From Iris pallida (Eukaryota > Streptophyta > Magnoliopsida > Asparagales > Iridaceae), in the NCBI GenBank assembly GCA_029216955.1, contig JANAVB010029819.1, positions 34,976,861-35,040,860 on the forward strand: DNA of 64,000 nucleotides. The letters are read 5' to 3'. The position numbers and the translations under genes are program-made. Shown piece after piece: positions 10,506 through 22,873 of the stretch; positions within the stretch are counted from its first letter, which is position 1; each line of letters starts with the position of its first letter. The notes below the pieces were generated by a model. The model ran no database searches and had not been told where the DNA came from. It saw only the letters and a program-made list of their open reading frames with translations.

Positions 10506-13500
10506 TTATACCTCACGAGTCAAACAAGTCGGATATCGCGATCGGATATCATCCTCACGCTCCCACGTTGACTCCCCCAAAGAGCGATGACCCCAAGCAA
10601 CTCGGACTAACTTGATAGTCTTGTTCTTGAGAATCTTCTCTCTCCGGTCCAATATAGACACGGGCCTCTCCTCGTACGAAAGGTTGGTACCAACAACCAA
10701 TTCCGAATGATCCAGGATGTGGCTCGGGTCCGGGATATACCGTCGTAATTGGGATACATGGAACACGTCATGCACCTCGCTTAGCGACGGCAGAAGAGCG
10801 AGACGATAGGATACATCTCCTACTCGCTCCAGAATGTCAAACGGTCCTATATACCTAGGACTAAGCTTTCCCCGGACGCTGAAACGAATGACGCCACGGT
10901 TAGGCTAAATCCTCAGGAATACATGATCGTCGACCGAAAACTCGAGAGGACGCCGATGAGAATCGGCCCAATGGCGCTGGCGATCTTGGGCAACTCGAAG
11001 ATGATCTCTGACTCTCCTGACCACTTCGACTGTCTGGGCAATCATTTCTGGACCGAGCATCTGCCTCTCTCCAACATCATCCCAGGCTAACGGGGATCTG
11101 CACTTTCTGCCATACAGTGCCTCGAACGGTGCCATCTGGATACTGGCCTGGAAACTATTGTTGTATGAGAATTCTACCAGGTGCAAGTGATCTTCCCATG
11201 AACCACCGAAGTCAAGTGTACAGGATCGCAACATGTCTTCAAGAGTCTGGATCGTACGCTCCGACTGACCATCTGTCTGTGGGTGATATGCTGAACTGAA
11301 CTGGAGACGAGTTCCCAAACTCTCTTGCAAGCTACGCCAAAAGTGCGACATAAATCTGGAATCTCGGTCCGAGGTGATACTGACTGGCACCCCATGCAAT
11401 CTGACAATCTGCCTGAGGTACATCTCCGCTAGCTGAGCCGTCGACTGACCAACTCTGAATGGGAGAAAGTGAGCCACCTTTGTGAGCCGATCAACTATAA
11501 CCCAGATAGCATCTCTACCAGCGGGGGATCTAGGTAATCCAGTCACAAAATCTATGGTCACATGCTCCCACTTCCATTCTGGAATCGGCAAGGGCTGAAG
11601 AAGTCCAGCTGGTCTCTGATGTTCAGCTTTAACTTGTTGGCAAACCAAACACCGAGAGACAAACCGAGCTATCTCCTGCTTCATGCCATTCCACCAGAAG
11701 TGCTGACGGATATCTCGGTACATCTTCGTACTGCCAGGATGGATGGAATACTGAGAACTGTGTGCCTCTGCCATGATCTTCCGCCTGATATCTCCGCTGG
11801 GTACACAAAGACGCTTACCATGTCGAAGTGTACCATCCTCATGAATGCATAACTCTGGTCTTCGTCCTGTCTCACACTCTGCTCTGAGTCGCTGAAGCTT
11901 GGAATCTGCAGACTGCGCCATCCGGATCCTCTCGACTATTGTGGACTGAACTTGCATACTGGCCATCAATGCCACACTGGAAGGGAGAACAACTTCTATA
12001 CCCATCTTCTGAAGATCTGCTAACAGCTCTGGTTGCGCTGTTAGGAAATAAACTCCGGCTCTCCTGCTCAAAGCATCTGCAACAACATTGGCCTTCCCAG
12101 GATGATACTGCAAGTTAACATCATAATCCACAAGAAGCTCCAGCCATCTTCTCTGACGCATGTTAAGATCTTTCTGAGTGAAAACATACTTCAGGCTCTT
12201 GTGGTCGGTGAAAATTTCCACCCTGTCTCCATACAAGTAGTGCCTCCACAACTTAAGTGCAAACACCACTGCTGCCAGCTCCAAGTCATGGGTTGGGTAA
12301 TTCCTCTCATGATCACGAAGTTGTCGTGACGCATAAGCTATTACCTTCCCATGCTGCATCAGAACACATCCTAAACCTCTGCCCGAAGCATCACAATATA
12401 CTGAGAATCCTCCGGTCCCATCTGGAAGCATGAGAATAGGAGCTGTTATCAGGCCTCGCTTCAACTGCTCAAAATAACTCTGACACTCTGCCGTCCAAGC
12501 AAACTGTGCATCCTTGCGGGTCAACTGCGTCAATGGCGCTGATATCCGAGCAAAATCCGAAACAAACCGCCGGTAGTAGCCGGCCAATCCAAGGAAACTG
12601 CGAACTTCTGCAACTGTGCTGGGCACTGGCCATGACTCAATAGCCACAATCTTCTGGGGATCCACTTCTACTCCTCCTCGAGTGATGATATGACCCAAGT
12701 ACGAAATGCGATCGAGCCAGAACTCGTATTTACTGAACTTGGCATACAACTGGTGCTCTCTGAGGATCTGAAGAACAACTCTGAGATGTTGCTCATGCTC
12801 CGCCTCACTCTTGCTGTAGACCAGGATGTCATCCAAGAACACAATCACAAACTGATCCAAGTAAGGCATGAAGATGCGATTCATGAGGTCCATGAATACT
12901 GCCGGCGCATTGGTTGCTCCAAAAGGCATAACGAGGAACTCCCAATGCCCATATCTCGATCTAAAAGCTGTCTTCGGGATGTCCTGCTCTCTGACTCTGA
13001 TCTGATGATAACCTGAGCGCAAATCAATCTTCGAGAATACTGAAGCCCCCTTGAGTTGATCAAACAAGTCATCTATCCTCGGAAGAGGGTATCTGTTCTT
13101 GATTGTCACTGAGTTCAAGGTACGATAATCAACACATAACCTGGACGTACCATCCTTCTTTTTCACAAGAAGCATCGGGGCTCCCCAAGGCGATCCACTA
13201 GCACGAATGAATCCCTTGGCTCGAAGTTCTTCAATCATCTTGTACAAGATCTCCAATTCTGACGGCGCCATCCTGTAGACTCTCTCTGACACTGGGGCTG
13301 TCCCGGGAATCAAGTCTATAGTGAACTCGATCTCCCGCTCTGGAGGCATACCTGGAAGCTCTTCTGGGAAAACATCTGGGAACTCATCCACTATTCTGGG
13401 CAACTGCACTGCTGCTACTGCCATCCGCAATACTGGAGGAGAAGGCTCAACCTCGCCTCGAGAAAAAGAAAACTCCGGCTCGCCTGGAATGCTAAAAACA

Positions 13501-14219
13501 ACCCTACCGATATGGCAGTCTATTCTAGCATACTGGTTCCTCAACCAATCCATCCCTAAGACCACATCATAATCGGCCATCGGGAACTCTATCAATCTAG
13601 CGGGGAATTCTCTACCGCTAACTACGATCCGACACGAGGAAAACACTCTATCTACTCCCACAAGTCCGTTACCAGTAAGTATATTGAGCCTTACTGATAA
13701 TGACTCGGGTTCCAATCCTACCCGTGTCGCGAATCGTGCAGACATAAAAGAATGCGATGCACCAGAATCAAATAAAGCTGAAGCTGGAAAGGAGTTGACG
13801 AGAATAGTACCTGCCACTACCTCTCCTGGTGCCAATCCTTCCTCTGCGGTCATCACCATAGCATGACCATGCCCTCGGGGTGCTGGTCCCCTCTGCTGAA
13901 ATCCTCGCTGCCTGCTCTGACTCTGGGCTTGGGCTTGTGCATACTGTTGGGGGTTCTGCTGCTGGAACACTTGGGTCTGAGGCGGCAAGGGCCTCGACAA
14001 TGGATACTGCTGATGCTGCTGGACTGGTACTGGTCCTCTCACCGAAGAGCTGGAAAGGTTGGACGATGATGAACCACCCCTATTCGGGCAGGATCCAACC
14101 CTATGGTCTGGTGCTCCACAAGCCAGACACAATCCCTGTGCCCTACGACACTCTGCCACTACATGGCCTGGCTTCCCACAATGAGAACAACCCACTGCGG
14201 AAGATTGCTTCTGCTTCTG
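10506..14219 (-). pseudogene. element A pol: zinc knuckles, protease, RT, RNase H, integrase, chromodomain-like tail
   Basis: From codon 14195 the frame runs 1096 codons to a TAG at 10905-10907 and then stays open to 10506. Two CCHC knuckles ([14 protein letters not shown] and [14 protein letters not shown], residues 3-36) are followed by the aspartic protease (DSGAS, about 143), the RT (FLDD, about 453-456), RNase H (YCDASG), integrase with the HHCC finger and D,D,E residues (GQSERT), then the tail with FHVSQLRRY and a chromodomain-like W.H....STWE block. The tail places it in the chromoviruses, Tekay-like by its ending. The TAG at 10905 replaces the residue after VFLRI, a Ser in element C. 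Apart from this stop the sequence looks functional. Confidence 0.9.
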
Positions 14220-15155
14220 CTACTGCTGAGGGTGCGTCGGAGTTGAATGCTGAACCGACGTCACGGAGGCCGCTCGCCTCGGAGTTCCAATAGTCAAAGC
14301 CCTGGCTGCCGGGGCTGGGGCTGAAGACTGATTCATCTGGCCGTGAGATCTCTTCCGACCTCCGACCCTATCCACAATCCTCGGGGAGGTATACTCATGC
14401 CTCCGGGCTGCTCTCAAGACTGCATCAAAAGTCTGATGCTCAAACTGTTCGACTGCCAACAAGATCTCCAGGTGAAGCCCTTGCTGAAATCGCTGGGCTC
14501 TATCATATTCGGTTGCCACCAATGTGGGAGCAAACCGACTAAGTCTCGAAAACTCGGCCGCATATCCGTCGACCGTCCTGCCTCCTTGCTTCAGATTGGT
14601 AAACCTCGTCTGTAGATCATACCGAGCCACGGCATCGAAATACTTGGTCTGGAATCTCTCTCTGAACACTGCCCATGGAATGGGTGCTGCTAATCCAACG
14701 GCCTGAGCTGCCCACCAGCTGCGGGCAAGATCTAATAACTGCAGGCGCACCACGGCTACCTTCTCACTCTCTGGGGTCCTGGCCGCTTCTAGAATCACCT
14801 CTGTGTCCTGAAGCCAAGCATCTGCCGCGATAGCATCTTCACTACCGTCGAAGAATGGAGGGTTCAAGCGCTTGAAGCTGTTGGCCGCGCTGTTACCCTG
14901 ATGACCTCCTCTGGTCAAAGCATCTGCCACTGCCTGTTGCAAGGCATCTCCACGACGATCTTGAGAAGCTATCAAGGTCCTGACGAGTCCTACTAATGTG
15001 CCATCATCAGGTTCGGTAGGCTGAACTGGCTGAACTAGGGGCTCTCCAATAGGCTCGACTCTGGAGGCTACTCCGGAGTGCTGGACTTGATCTCCAGGTT
15101 GCTGCTGGTCCGCGGGAGGTGCTCCACCTTGCTGGTCGGTAGGACCACGAACAAT
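14220..15155 (-). pseudogene. element A gag
   Basis: Capsid-like gag in the same frame as pol, separated from it by one TAG (14220-14222) inside a Gln-rich run just before the zinc knuckles. The body has FDGSEDA..ADAWL, LARSWW, FRERF and YAAEFSRLSRFAP blocks typical of retrotransposon gag. Open sequence extends upstream to 15155, where ATT stands where the related element B has ATG (both continue with a Val codon), so the start codon appears lost. No intron-like insertion is present here, unlike in element C. Confidence 0.85.
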
Positions 15156-15328
15156 GCCGCTGAAGAAGAAGACGACACAGGGAACAATAAGGAAGGACCA
15201 GGACAGATCAACGATACAAGCATATGATCAGGACAAGAATCCAGGGATTCAGAAGATACGAGCAGAGATCAAGGACGAATACGGATTGAGACATCTATTC
15301 GGTAAACCCTCACATATCTTGATTTACA

Positions 15329-15347
15329 AGACCTGCATGGGCCACCA
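15329..15347 (-). other. primer-binding site of element A, tRNA-Ile type
   Basis: The plus strand reads AGACCTGCATGGGCCACCA, which matches the 3' end of plant tRNA-Ile(AAU) including CCA, so the minus-strand RNA is complementary to it. It lies nine bases inside the 5' LTR. No initiator-Met site (TGGTATCAGAGC) is present at this position. Confidence 0.8.
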
Positions 15348-15356
15348 CTTAAACCA

Positions 15357-18096
15357 TGTCACGCCCCAGAACCAGAATGCTGGAGAGCGGGGGCAGACAT
15401 AGCCAGCTACATATATTGAAATGGAATCCATCTCACTATACGGTCACGGCTGTCTAGATACATGAGGGTTTACTACAAGCCAACAGTCTCCTATGGTCAT
15501 GAACAAGCCTAGTGTCTCAATCACAAGCAAGTAAGTAGATGTTACAAGATGTATGATCATTAAATATACAATAATAAGGCGTCCCAAATATTACATATTC
15601 AGCTGATCATGAAGCTAGTCGTTACAAAATGTTAGGACTAGCAAGAGTTTAGTCATACATGATCAACCCTAGGATCTGTCAATCATGTTACAGCCCGTAG
15701 GCAGACAGTAAATAAAGTACAATCGAGCTAAACAGGTGCTCGTCGGCTAAACGCCTCAAAAGAATATTTTTATAATAAAGTGGGAGATCAAGAATAAACC
15801 CACTCGTTGCCAGGGTTCCGTCTAGTGGTCACCATCTGGCTGGAAGGTCGGTAGATCCTCTGGAGCTGCTCCGAAATCTGGCCACACAAAACCAGCTGGG
15901 TCAGACCCCAGAAAGAGCAAGTGCCACAAGGGAGGCTTCACTTAGGAACTAAAACCAGCAATCAGCACAAGATATAAATAAAAATAAGAACTGAAAATAA
16001 AGAAAATACACCAGGATGATATACGACGAGATAACCATGGAACTACTCAGATAGCCAGGTTACAACCCGTAAACCAAACAAGGACCGGGGTTGTAACCCT
16101 TCATCTGAACGGAGCTTGGTTTCTCACCATTTATCGGTAAAAATAAATACAGGCATTCAAGTCGTGCAGCAATCTGGAACAGGATCAGGGCAAGACTAGA
16201 CTGGTTAGACTCCATCCAATCACTTCACGGCCAAGCAAGAACTACGGCTTGATACTTTAACTAACTAGGGTTGTCACAAGCCTAATTACTAACAAGATGC
16301 AGTGAGATTATTCCACAGCCACAAGCCCTGCAGACCATCCAGGTTCCCCGGGTTAAAAGATTAGAGTTGAATTCAGGTGGGTACATCGTCCAGGAAACGA
16401 ATGTACCCTTAGGTAGCTTGAAGGGTGCAACACATGACAGTGTGCTGGAAATGTGCCCTACTCGACGGCAGGCTACAGATCCCAAGGCGTACCCAGGTAA
16501 CGGGATTGCCTGTAGCTGGAAAATCTCTTCATGACTAATATATTAATCTAGTTATTAACCTTAGTCCAATTCAATAGGTACTCCTGACCGTGGTACTCAG
16601 AAGTCCCTGTCCTAGACATGATGCAAGACAGGACTGGATTATTTGTACAAGCACAATCGCCCACGGTGTCCAAGTAATTATACAGGTCATGTCATGTCAG
16701 GTAGCCGTCGCAACAGCTGCTCAAGATAGTTCATGTCAGGTTATCATGTCAAATGTACTAGTCAGGAGTGCGCCACGGCGGGCCACTATCAGGTCATGTC
16801 AGGTTAGTCATGTCAGGAGTGCACCACTATGGGTCACTGTCAGGTCGTGCTCCATTATCAATTCCAAACATGCAAGTAAAATCAAGTTCATGACAAAAGG
16901 CGTAAGGATATAAAATGGACGTAAAACATCTAATAAAGGAGTTACAAAACATGGGCAATTAAGGATAAAATAATAATACACAGGACCATGAAGAGTCATG
17001 CGGCTCAGGCATATGCGGCCAGGAAGGAGGGGGGCGCATGCGGCTCAAATAAGAGAGCTCATGCGGCCAGGGTTACTAGATCCCATGCGGCCAGGGCAGG
17101 AAGGGGGCGCATGTGGCTGGAAGTGCAAGGGCGCATGCGGCTCGATGAGGAGGACGCACATGCGGCTGGGTTCAGTGGTTGCTTATGCGGCCGGGGTGAG
17201 CGAGTCATGCGGCCAGCGGAAGAGAGTCCATGCGGTTGGATAGGATCAGGCTCATGCGGCTGAGGAAATGAAGGATCCATATGCGGTCGGGATTAATCAG
17301 GGTCATGCGGCCCGGACTTAAAAGTCTATGCGGTTAGAATAAGAGAGAGCATATGCGGTCGATGGGGAATGAGCCCATGCGGCCAGGAAGTGAGATCCAG
17401 CCTATGCGGCTGAGAGTCTCATGCGGCTCAGTCACTGGCCGCATGAATTGTCATGCGGTCAAGTCAAGTCTAAGCACAGTTCATCTTCTCCAAATTTCTG
17501 AGAGGAAGAACACCATGAGAGCCAAGTTCTCAAGCTCCACAACTCCATCATCCGGAGCCCAAATCCGAACTTCCCTAGGTCAAAATGAGGTAGAACGAAA
17601 TTCTCTACAACATGGAACCATCAAAACTCAAAAATAACAAGATTTAGTAGATCAAAACCCAAGAAATCCGAAAATAATACAAACTTAGATCTACAAGAAT
17701 CTAGCCATGGAAAGTAAAAATGCCAAGTTCTAAAGTGCTTTAGAATGTAGTAAGGAAGAGAATGAAGTAATAAAATTTGAGTTCCTCCATGAAGCAAGTT
17801 GCACTTGCCTAGACCCCTCTCTTCTCTCTCTAGTTGGTAGGGAAGTAAATGAGGAAGATGAAGATGAGATTAATGAAGAGAGAGAAAAGAATGGGCTAAT
17901 AAATACAAATGGAGGTGGTAGGTAGGGGGTTCAACCAAGGGTTCATCATGAACCCAAGCAAAACCAAGCCAGGCCGAACCAACCAACCCGAACCAGGAAT
18001 AGACCAAGCCAAGAAGGAAATGCCAAGCCAGGAAATCATGCAATAAAATACGTACACGTATTCCAAGAATACGTGATACGAACCACAGGCATTACA
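15357..18096 (-). repeat. 5' LTR of element A
   Basis: 2740 bp, same length as the partner at 7614. It carries the same ATGCGGC cluster and the same U3 layout. Differences seen between the two copies are all transitions. Confidence 0.95.
16997..17459. repeat. ATGCGGC motif cluster in LTR A (right copy)
   Basis: Same cluster as 9254-9716 in the other LTR. Several of the few LTR differences fall inside motifs (ATGTGG/ATGCGG, ATACGG/ATGCGG). Confidence 0.85.
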
Positions 18097-21000
18097 GGAC
18101 ATGACAATCAATATGCAAGACAATGAACATGGCTATCAATAAACAAGACAATGAACACGTCAATCAATACAAGTGTGACATTTTGAAATATTAAACTAAT
18201 ATATGACCGGCTAAGGACCACAATCAATCAATGCACAATCAATTCTACAAGATCCGGCTTAATCGTACGTGAAGTGTACGATTAGGCTATCCACAATACC
18301 TATGTTGGGTGTGGTCACACAAAAGTTAATATTTCCCCCAATCCCCGCAATAAACAATGACTTACAATGCAATGAACAAGGTACAAGACAATCGTGTGTA
18401 TCTCGTGTCCGATATGAGAACATGGCACATGAATGTAAGACAGAAAGACAAAGTAAAAGTCGAGTCGGTGTACTTGCCTCGCCTTGGAAGCACGGGAGTA
18501 GTACTGCATGGATGTAAAGGATCACCTGGTAGTTGGTACAATTTTTTTTAGGTTTGAAATAAGACAATTATCTAATTATATCTAACTAGTCATAATATTT
18601 TGAAAAATAATAATATTTAGATAATCTCTCTAAATAGGAACTTGCCACAAAATAATTTGGAAACCTATCCATAGCTAACCAATATTTTAGAAAATATAAT
18701 ACAACTTAATAATTACTAGAGGAAAATACCTTTAACCATAATTATTGAGAAAATATGTCACTATTTAGAAGATATTTATAGTCTAAAAGACTCACAATGA
18801 TTTTATTGAAAAATACTTTTAACTATTTTTAGCAAAGTAACTACTTTAGAAAATACTAGAATATTTTGCTAACAAAATATTTAGTAATTAATATTAACAA
18901 AATTAAACTAAATATTTACTAACTATCAACTAGAATAAATGCTAATTATGTATTAATGCTAGCAAGATAACTATTTTTAGAAAAATATATTATAACTATA
19001 GCAAATCATTTATTTTTTATATAACCAATTATCTACTAGCTAGGGTAATCAAATTATATTAGAAAACAAGGCATACATACATTCTAGTAAAACTTACTAT
19101 CTAGAAATAGATTTTTTTTTCCTAACAATTTACTAATCAATAATTAATCATTTAAAAAAAATTTCAATAATACTAATACTATTACTAGAGACAAATATTA
19201 TGCAGGAATATAAATGATCCAATCTAAACCCATTTAATAAGACTAAACCCAAGCCTAAACAGCCCACAGCTAAACTACAACCAAGCCCACTGCTGACTCT
19301 TAGTTAATAATTAGGCTAAAATTAAACTAAACACCAGTCCTACATTAATAAGCCCAACACCAGCTGCACAGCCCAGCCCATGAATTCAACCCTTCAACCC
19401 GGCCCAGTCTATTATAGTTTACATCTAAACAAAATTTCTATATTTTTCCTTCACTTGAGCCCAAGCCTCTAGGCCCAACTCATGTGGCCCAAGACCCGGC
19501 CCCCTTAAACAAACCTAACCATATAAACCCTCTCTTCTGTTACTGACCTTCCCTCCCTTAATTCTTTTCTTTTTAAAACAGCATAATATCCAGCCCCATC
19601 ATCTTCTATTTATAAATCAAAGGAATTAAACCAAACATTAACCCACATAGCTCTAACCCGGCCTAAATGACTCTTCAAACTTTGAAGAGTCAGGCCAACC
19701 TTTCGATTTTAAAAGGGACACACTAGCAACTCTTTGGTTCCCGAAGAGCCAACTCTGACACCTAATCAAAAATAAAAGAAGGAAGTAAATGGAAACTACA
19801 GAGCTTTCTCTCTCTCCATCAATCACACTCTCGTCCGCACAGTAAATTGACAGCTACCACATTTAAAAGAGGCACATGGCACTCTCTGGTCCCAAGGACA
19901 CAAATTAATATACAAAAGGAGGAGACTCATCAATCTCTCTATTAATTCTCAGCCGAATGAAAAAAAACCATTCCTACTCATTACTACTCACAACCCAAAC
20001 ATAACAAAAAATCCCACTCCTCCACTCAGCAAGAAAACCCCAGCCCCAAGCTTCTTTTTCTTTATCTTCACGGCCTCTCTGAAAGAAATCCATTCTTTAA
20101 CCCTAACAAATTCGAGCTCCTCTTCCTTCCTCTATACGAACGAGCAAACCCTAACCCTCATCTACTATACTCCCATGGCCTCAGCCTCCACACACAACCC
20201 ACAAAACCCTAAGCCAAGAGCTAGAAGAAGAGGTTCGAGAGATCGAGAAGAGATGTTACCTCGACGATGTCGCGGAGGAGATCCGACCACGGCAGATCTG
20301 ATGGTGGCTTCGAGATCCGGTCGGCCACGCTTTTCGGCGGAGCAACGACGACGACGATAATGTATTTTGTCAAGATCCGGTCAGATTCCTGACGCGGCGA
20401 GGCGGTTGACACACTGCGACGACGCTCCTGGATTGGATGCTGGCCCCCCCCGGTGGCTCAGCGACGGTGGCGAGAGACTGGCGGCGTACTTTGGCGGTTC
20501 GAACTGCGCAGTCTACGATGAGGCGACGTGAAATTCGAGGCTAGCCCGTCTTCCTAAGAGGCGGCTCGGTCTTCAATAGGAAGCTCGGCAGTCGAAGGAA
20601 GCTCGACAGTCGAAATTGTCTGGACACGACGGATCGGGGTAGCCCGGTCCGCGAGGCTGCGGTGAGGTTGACGACGATCCCCAGATTTTGCAGCGGAGCT
20701 CCGGCGAGGGTGGTGGACTAGTGGCGGGCTCGACGGCGGTGCTCGGCCGAGAGGCCAGAGAGGAGAGAGAGTATAGAGAGAGAGAGAATGTGTAGAGAGA
20801 GAAAGACTAATGTGTGTCAGAATGATTAGGAAAACGTGTACAGAAAATAATGAGTGACAGGCTGGTAAATAGCAACAGATCTGGGGGTATTCCCCAAGAT
20901 AGGACAATGGCACTGCTGGTAATTAGGAATAGATCTGGGGCTAATTAGAACAAATTTAACAGATTTTCAAATATTTAAAGTTAACAGATTTCAAATTCAA

Positions 21001-21597
21001 AAATTCAAACAGTTTTTAAAACAGATTTTCATAATTACAAAATTAGTTAATAGTTCTCCTCATTGCCAACTGGCAACTAGAAACGGTTATTTCTTAATTA
21101 CTAATATTAGTAATTACGAAATTAGTTAATCAAACTAATATTCTCCTAAAGCTTAATTCAACAAAATTCAACTGTAAGAAGACATGACTTTAAAATAACA
21201 TTCAAAAGTTTATAAATTAACTAGAAACAATACTAATACTTGACAATAAATTGGAATTTCTTAAAAGTTCAAAATATTACTAATCATTAATAAAGAAAAA
21301 AATCAGGGTTTTAGAAAATAAGATTATTCCGAGAATGAAATCAATTGACTAACCAGATGTACCAGATTACTAGGTAAGACCATTTCTACCATGTCCAAAT
21401 GAAACATAATATTTTCTTCTTCAAAAAAATAGTATCAAAATATTTTTCAAATGGAGAAATTTCATTAACAGTCAAAATTCATATTAATCAACTATTCAAT
21501 CGAAATTAGATTTTTATAAGAAAACAATATTAAATTCAAGAAAATTAGGAAAAATCTCAAAAATTCACAAAAAAATGATTCAGGGAGTTACATAGAG

Positions 21598-22537
21598 TCA
21601 CTTCTAGGGTCATTCCTCGTCCCCAGGGGGCGACCTCCCATCCTGCGGGAAGGTCCTGGGCAGATATATGCTCGCCAACGGGACCAAAGAGTCCTACCTC
21701 CATGGAGTTTGTGCCGCCTAAGAAGGTTGGGATGGATTTTGGGCCTCCTTCCCAGCTGAGGAGATTGAGAAGGTGACCGACTTCTGGGATAACACGCTTG
21801 TCCTGTATGTCCTGGGGAACAAGCTATTCTACGGCCAAATCCGGGGGTACGCGGCACGTGTCTGGCAGCCAAAAGGTAGTATGGAGATTTTTGCTAGAGA
21901 TAAGGGTTTTTACTACGTAAAGTTCGAACTTGCAGAAGATGTCACCAGAATCCTGCAAGGAGGTCCATGGACTTTTGATGACAGGTTGATCATCCTAAAA
22001 AAATGGTCTCCCGACCTGCGTTGTGAGAAGGAAGTCCTGAATGTCATTCCTGTCTGGATACGTTTCCCAGAGTTCCCTGTCCGGTTCTAGAGCATTCCAC
22101 TATTGATGCGGCTAGCCAGCCTGGTGGGCACCCCGATTAAGGCTGATGATACTACAGCTTTTCGATCGTGGTTGATGTATGCACGAATATTCGTGAAAAT
22201 TCGAGCGGACAGGGAGCTACCGAGGGTTCTGGAGTACGAAATACCTTCTGGATAGGTTCTAACCCAGAAGGTGGAGTATGAATGGGTTCCACCAACCTGT
22301 TCATATTGTGCTTATTTTGGGCATCTAGACGGTACTTGTCCATCAGGAGGTTTCCAAGCGGGGGCGACTACGGATCCGTCTCCTACCGAGATGTCTGGCT
22401 CCGGCCGGGAGATGGAAGCCCCATCCGGGGAAGTCGAAGTGGAGGATACCATGCAGGAGGGGGATCGACCGATGGAGGAGGTCGGGGAACTGAGTCTTCC
22501 TATTTCTCCACATCGGTTCTCTCGAGTGGGACGATGA
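21598..22537 (+). pseudogene. LINE ORF1, DUF4283 and zinc knuckle part
   Basis: Continues the ORF1 fragment left of the nested LTR. SWADICSP and MEFVPPKK blocks are followed, after a one-base frameshift near 21755, by DFWDNTLVLYVLGNKLFYG...KFELAEDVTRILQGGPWTFD, the DUF4283 RNA-binding fold of plant L1 ORF1. A TAG follows VRF at 22088-22090, and another stop precedes the zinc knuckle CSYCAYFGHLDGTC (C-x2-C-x4-H-x4-C). The C-terminus is low-complexity and frame-broken. It would coat LINE RNA in an active element. Confidence 0.75.
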
Positions 22538-22873
22538 TCACCTTCTCAGCACAGAGGAGCATGGTAACCAGAGGCATGGTAGCCTTAGGAAGAGAGGAGC
22601 GAGCTGCGGATGGATCTTCAGAGGAGAGAGTCTATAGCAGGAAGAGACGTGCTGGATCTCTTCATAATGGCCCCATTAGTGTGGGAGGACATTCCCCGCT
22701 GGGGATGAGGCGCTTTGTGTGGACAACCTGGCCTGGGCGCTGGTGCTCTCCTAGGCAGCGATCCAGCAGGCCCACACGACTGGGATGGAGGAGAATTTGT
22801 TAGCGACCGATGTGGTACCAACCCCAGGTGCCGATCCGGGTGATATTCAGGGGAACCTATCTCTCAATAATTA

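Larger units (their letters stand above)
7614..18096 (-). mobile_element. Ty3/gypsy chromovirus element A (10.5 kb)
   Basis: Two LTRs of exactly 2740 bp flank a minus-strand gag-pol. A perfect GGACA duplication lies at 7609-7613 and 18097-18101. The PBS is next to the right (5') LTR and a polypurine tract is next to the left (3') LTR. The LTRs differ at about 18 positions that I could see, with no net indel, so the insertion is recent. Coding sequence is nearly intact except for two in-frame TAG codons and a changed start codon. Confidence 0.95.
7135..21592 (-). mobile_element. solo LTR 1 of a Ty3/gypsy element, interrupted by element A
   Basis: The left edge TGTCATGACCCGCTC and right edge ...GGAGTTACA are bounded by a perfect 5-bp duplication, TAGAG, at 7130-7134 and 21593-21597. 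Without element A the LTR is about 3.97 kb. Its left end shares the module seen in the LTRs of A, B and C (TGTCAYGACCC followed by GCCCAGCCT and a CG-rich segment), so it is read as minus strand. No internal region or partner LTR remains, so it is a solo LTR left by recombination. It is older than element A. It includes an AT-rich stretch (18540-19200) and a GC-rich stretch (20170-20760), both without real genes. Confidence 0.85.

Noticed and set aside
14220..14222. TAG between gag and pol of A as programmed readthrough
   Set aside because: The stop is upstream of the zinc knuckles, inside gag, in a Gln run, and the following bases do not fit the CAR-YYA context; a CAG-to-TAG mutation is simpler.
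11117..14293. Many plus-strand frames across the pol region of element A (and likewise in B and C)
   Set aside because: Shadows of the minus-strand gag-pol, with no domain similarity.
20175..20360. Short plus-strand frame with Arg-rich end in solo LTR 1
   Set aside because: Lies in the GC-rich block of an LTR, no homology to a known family, and such blocks recur in the other LTRs without conserved frames.
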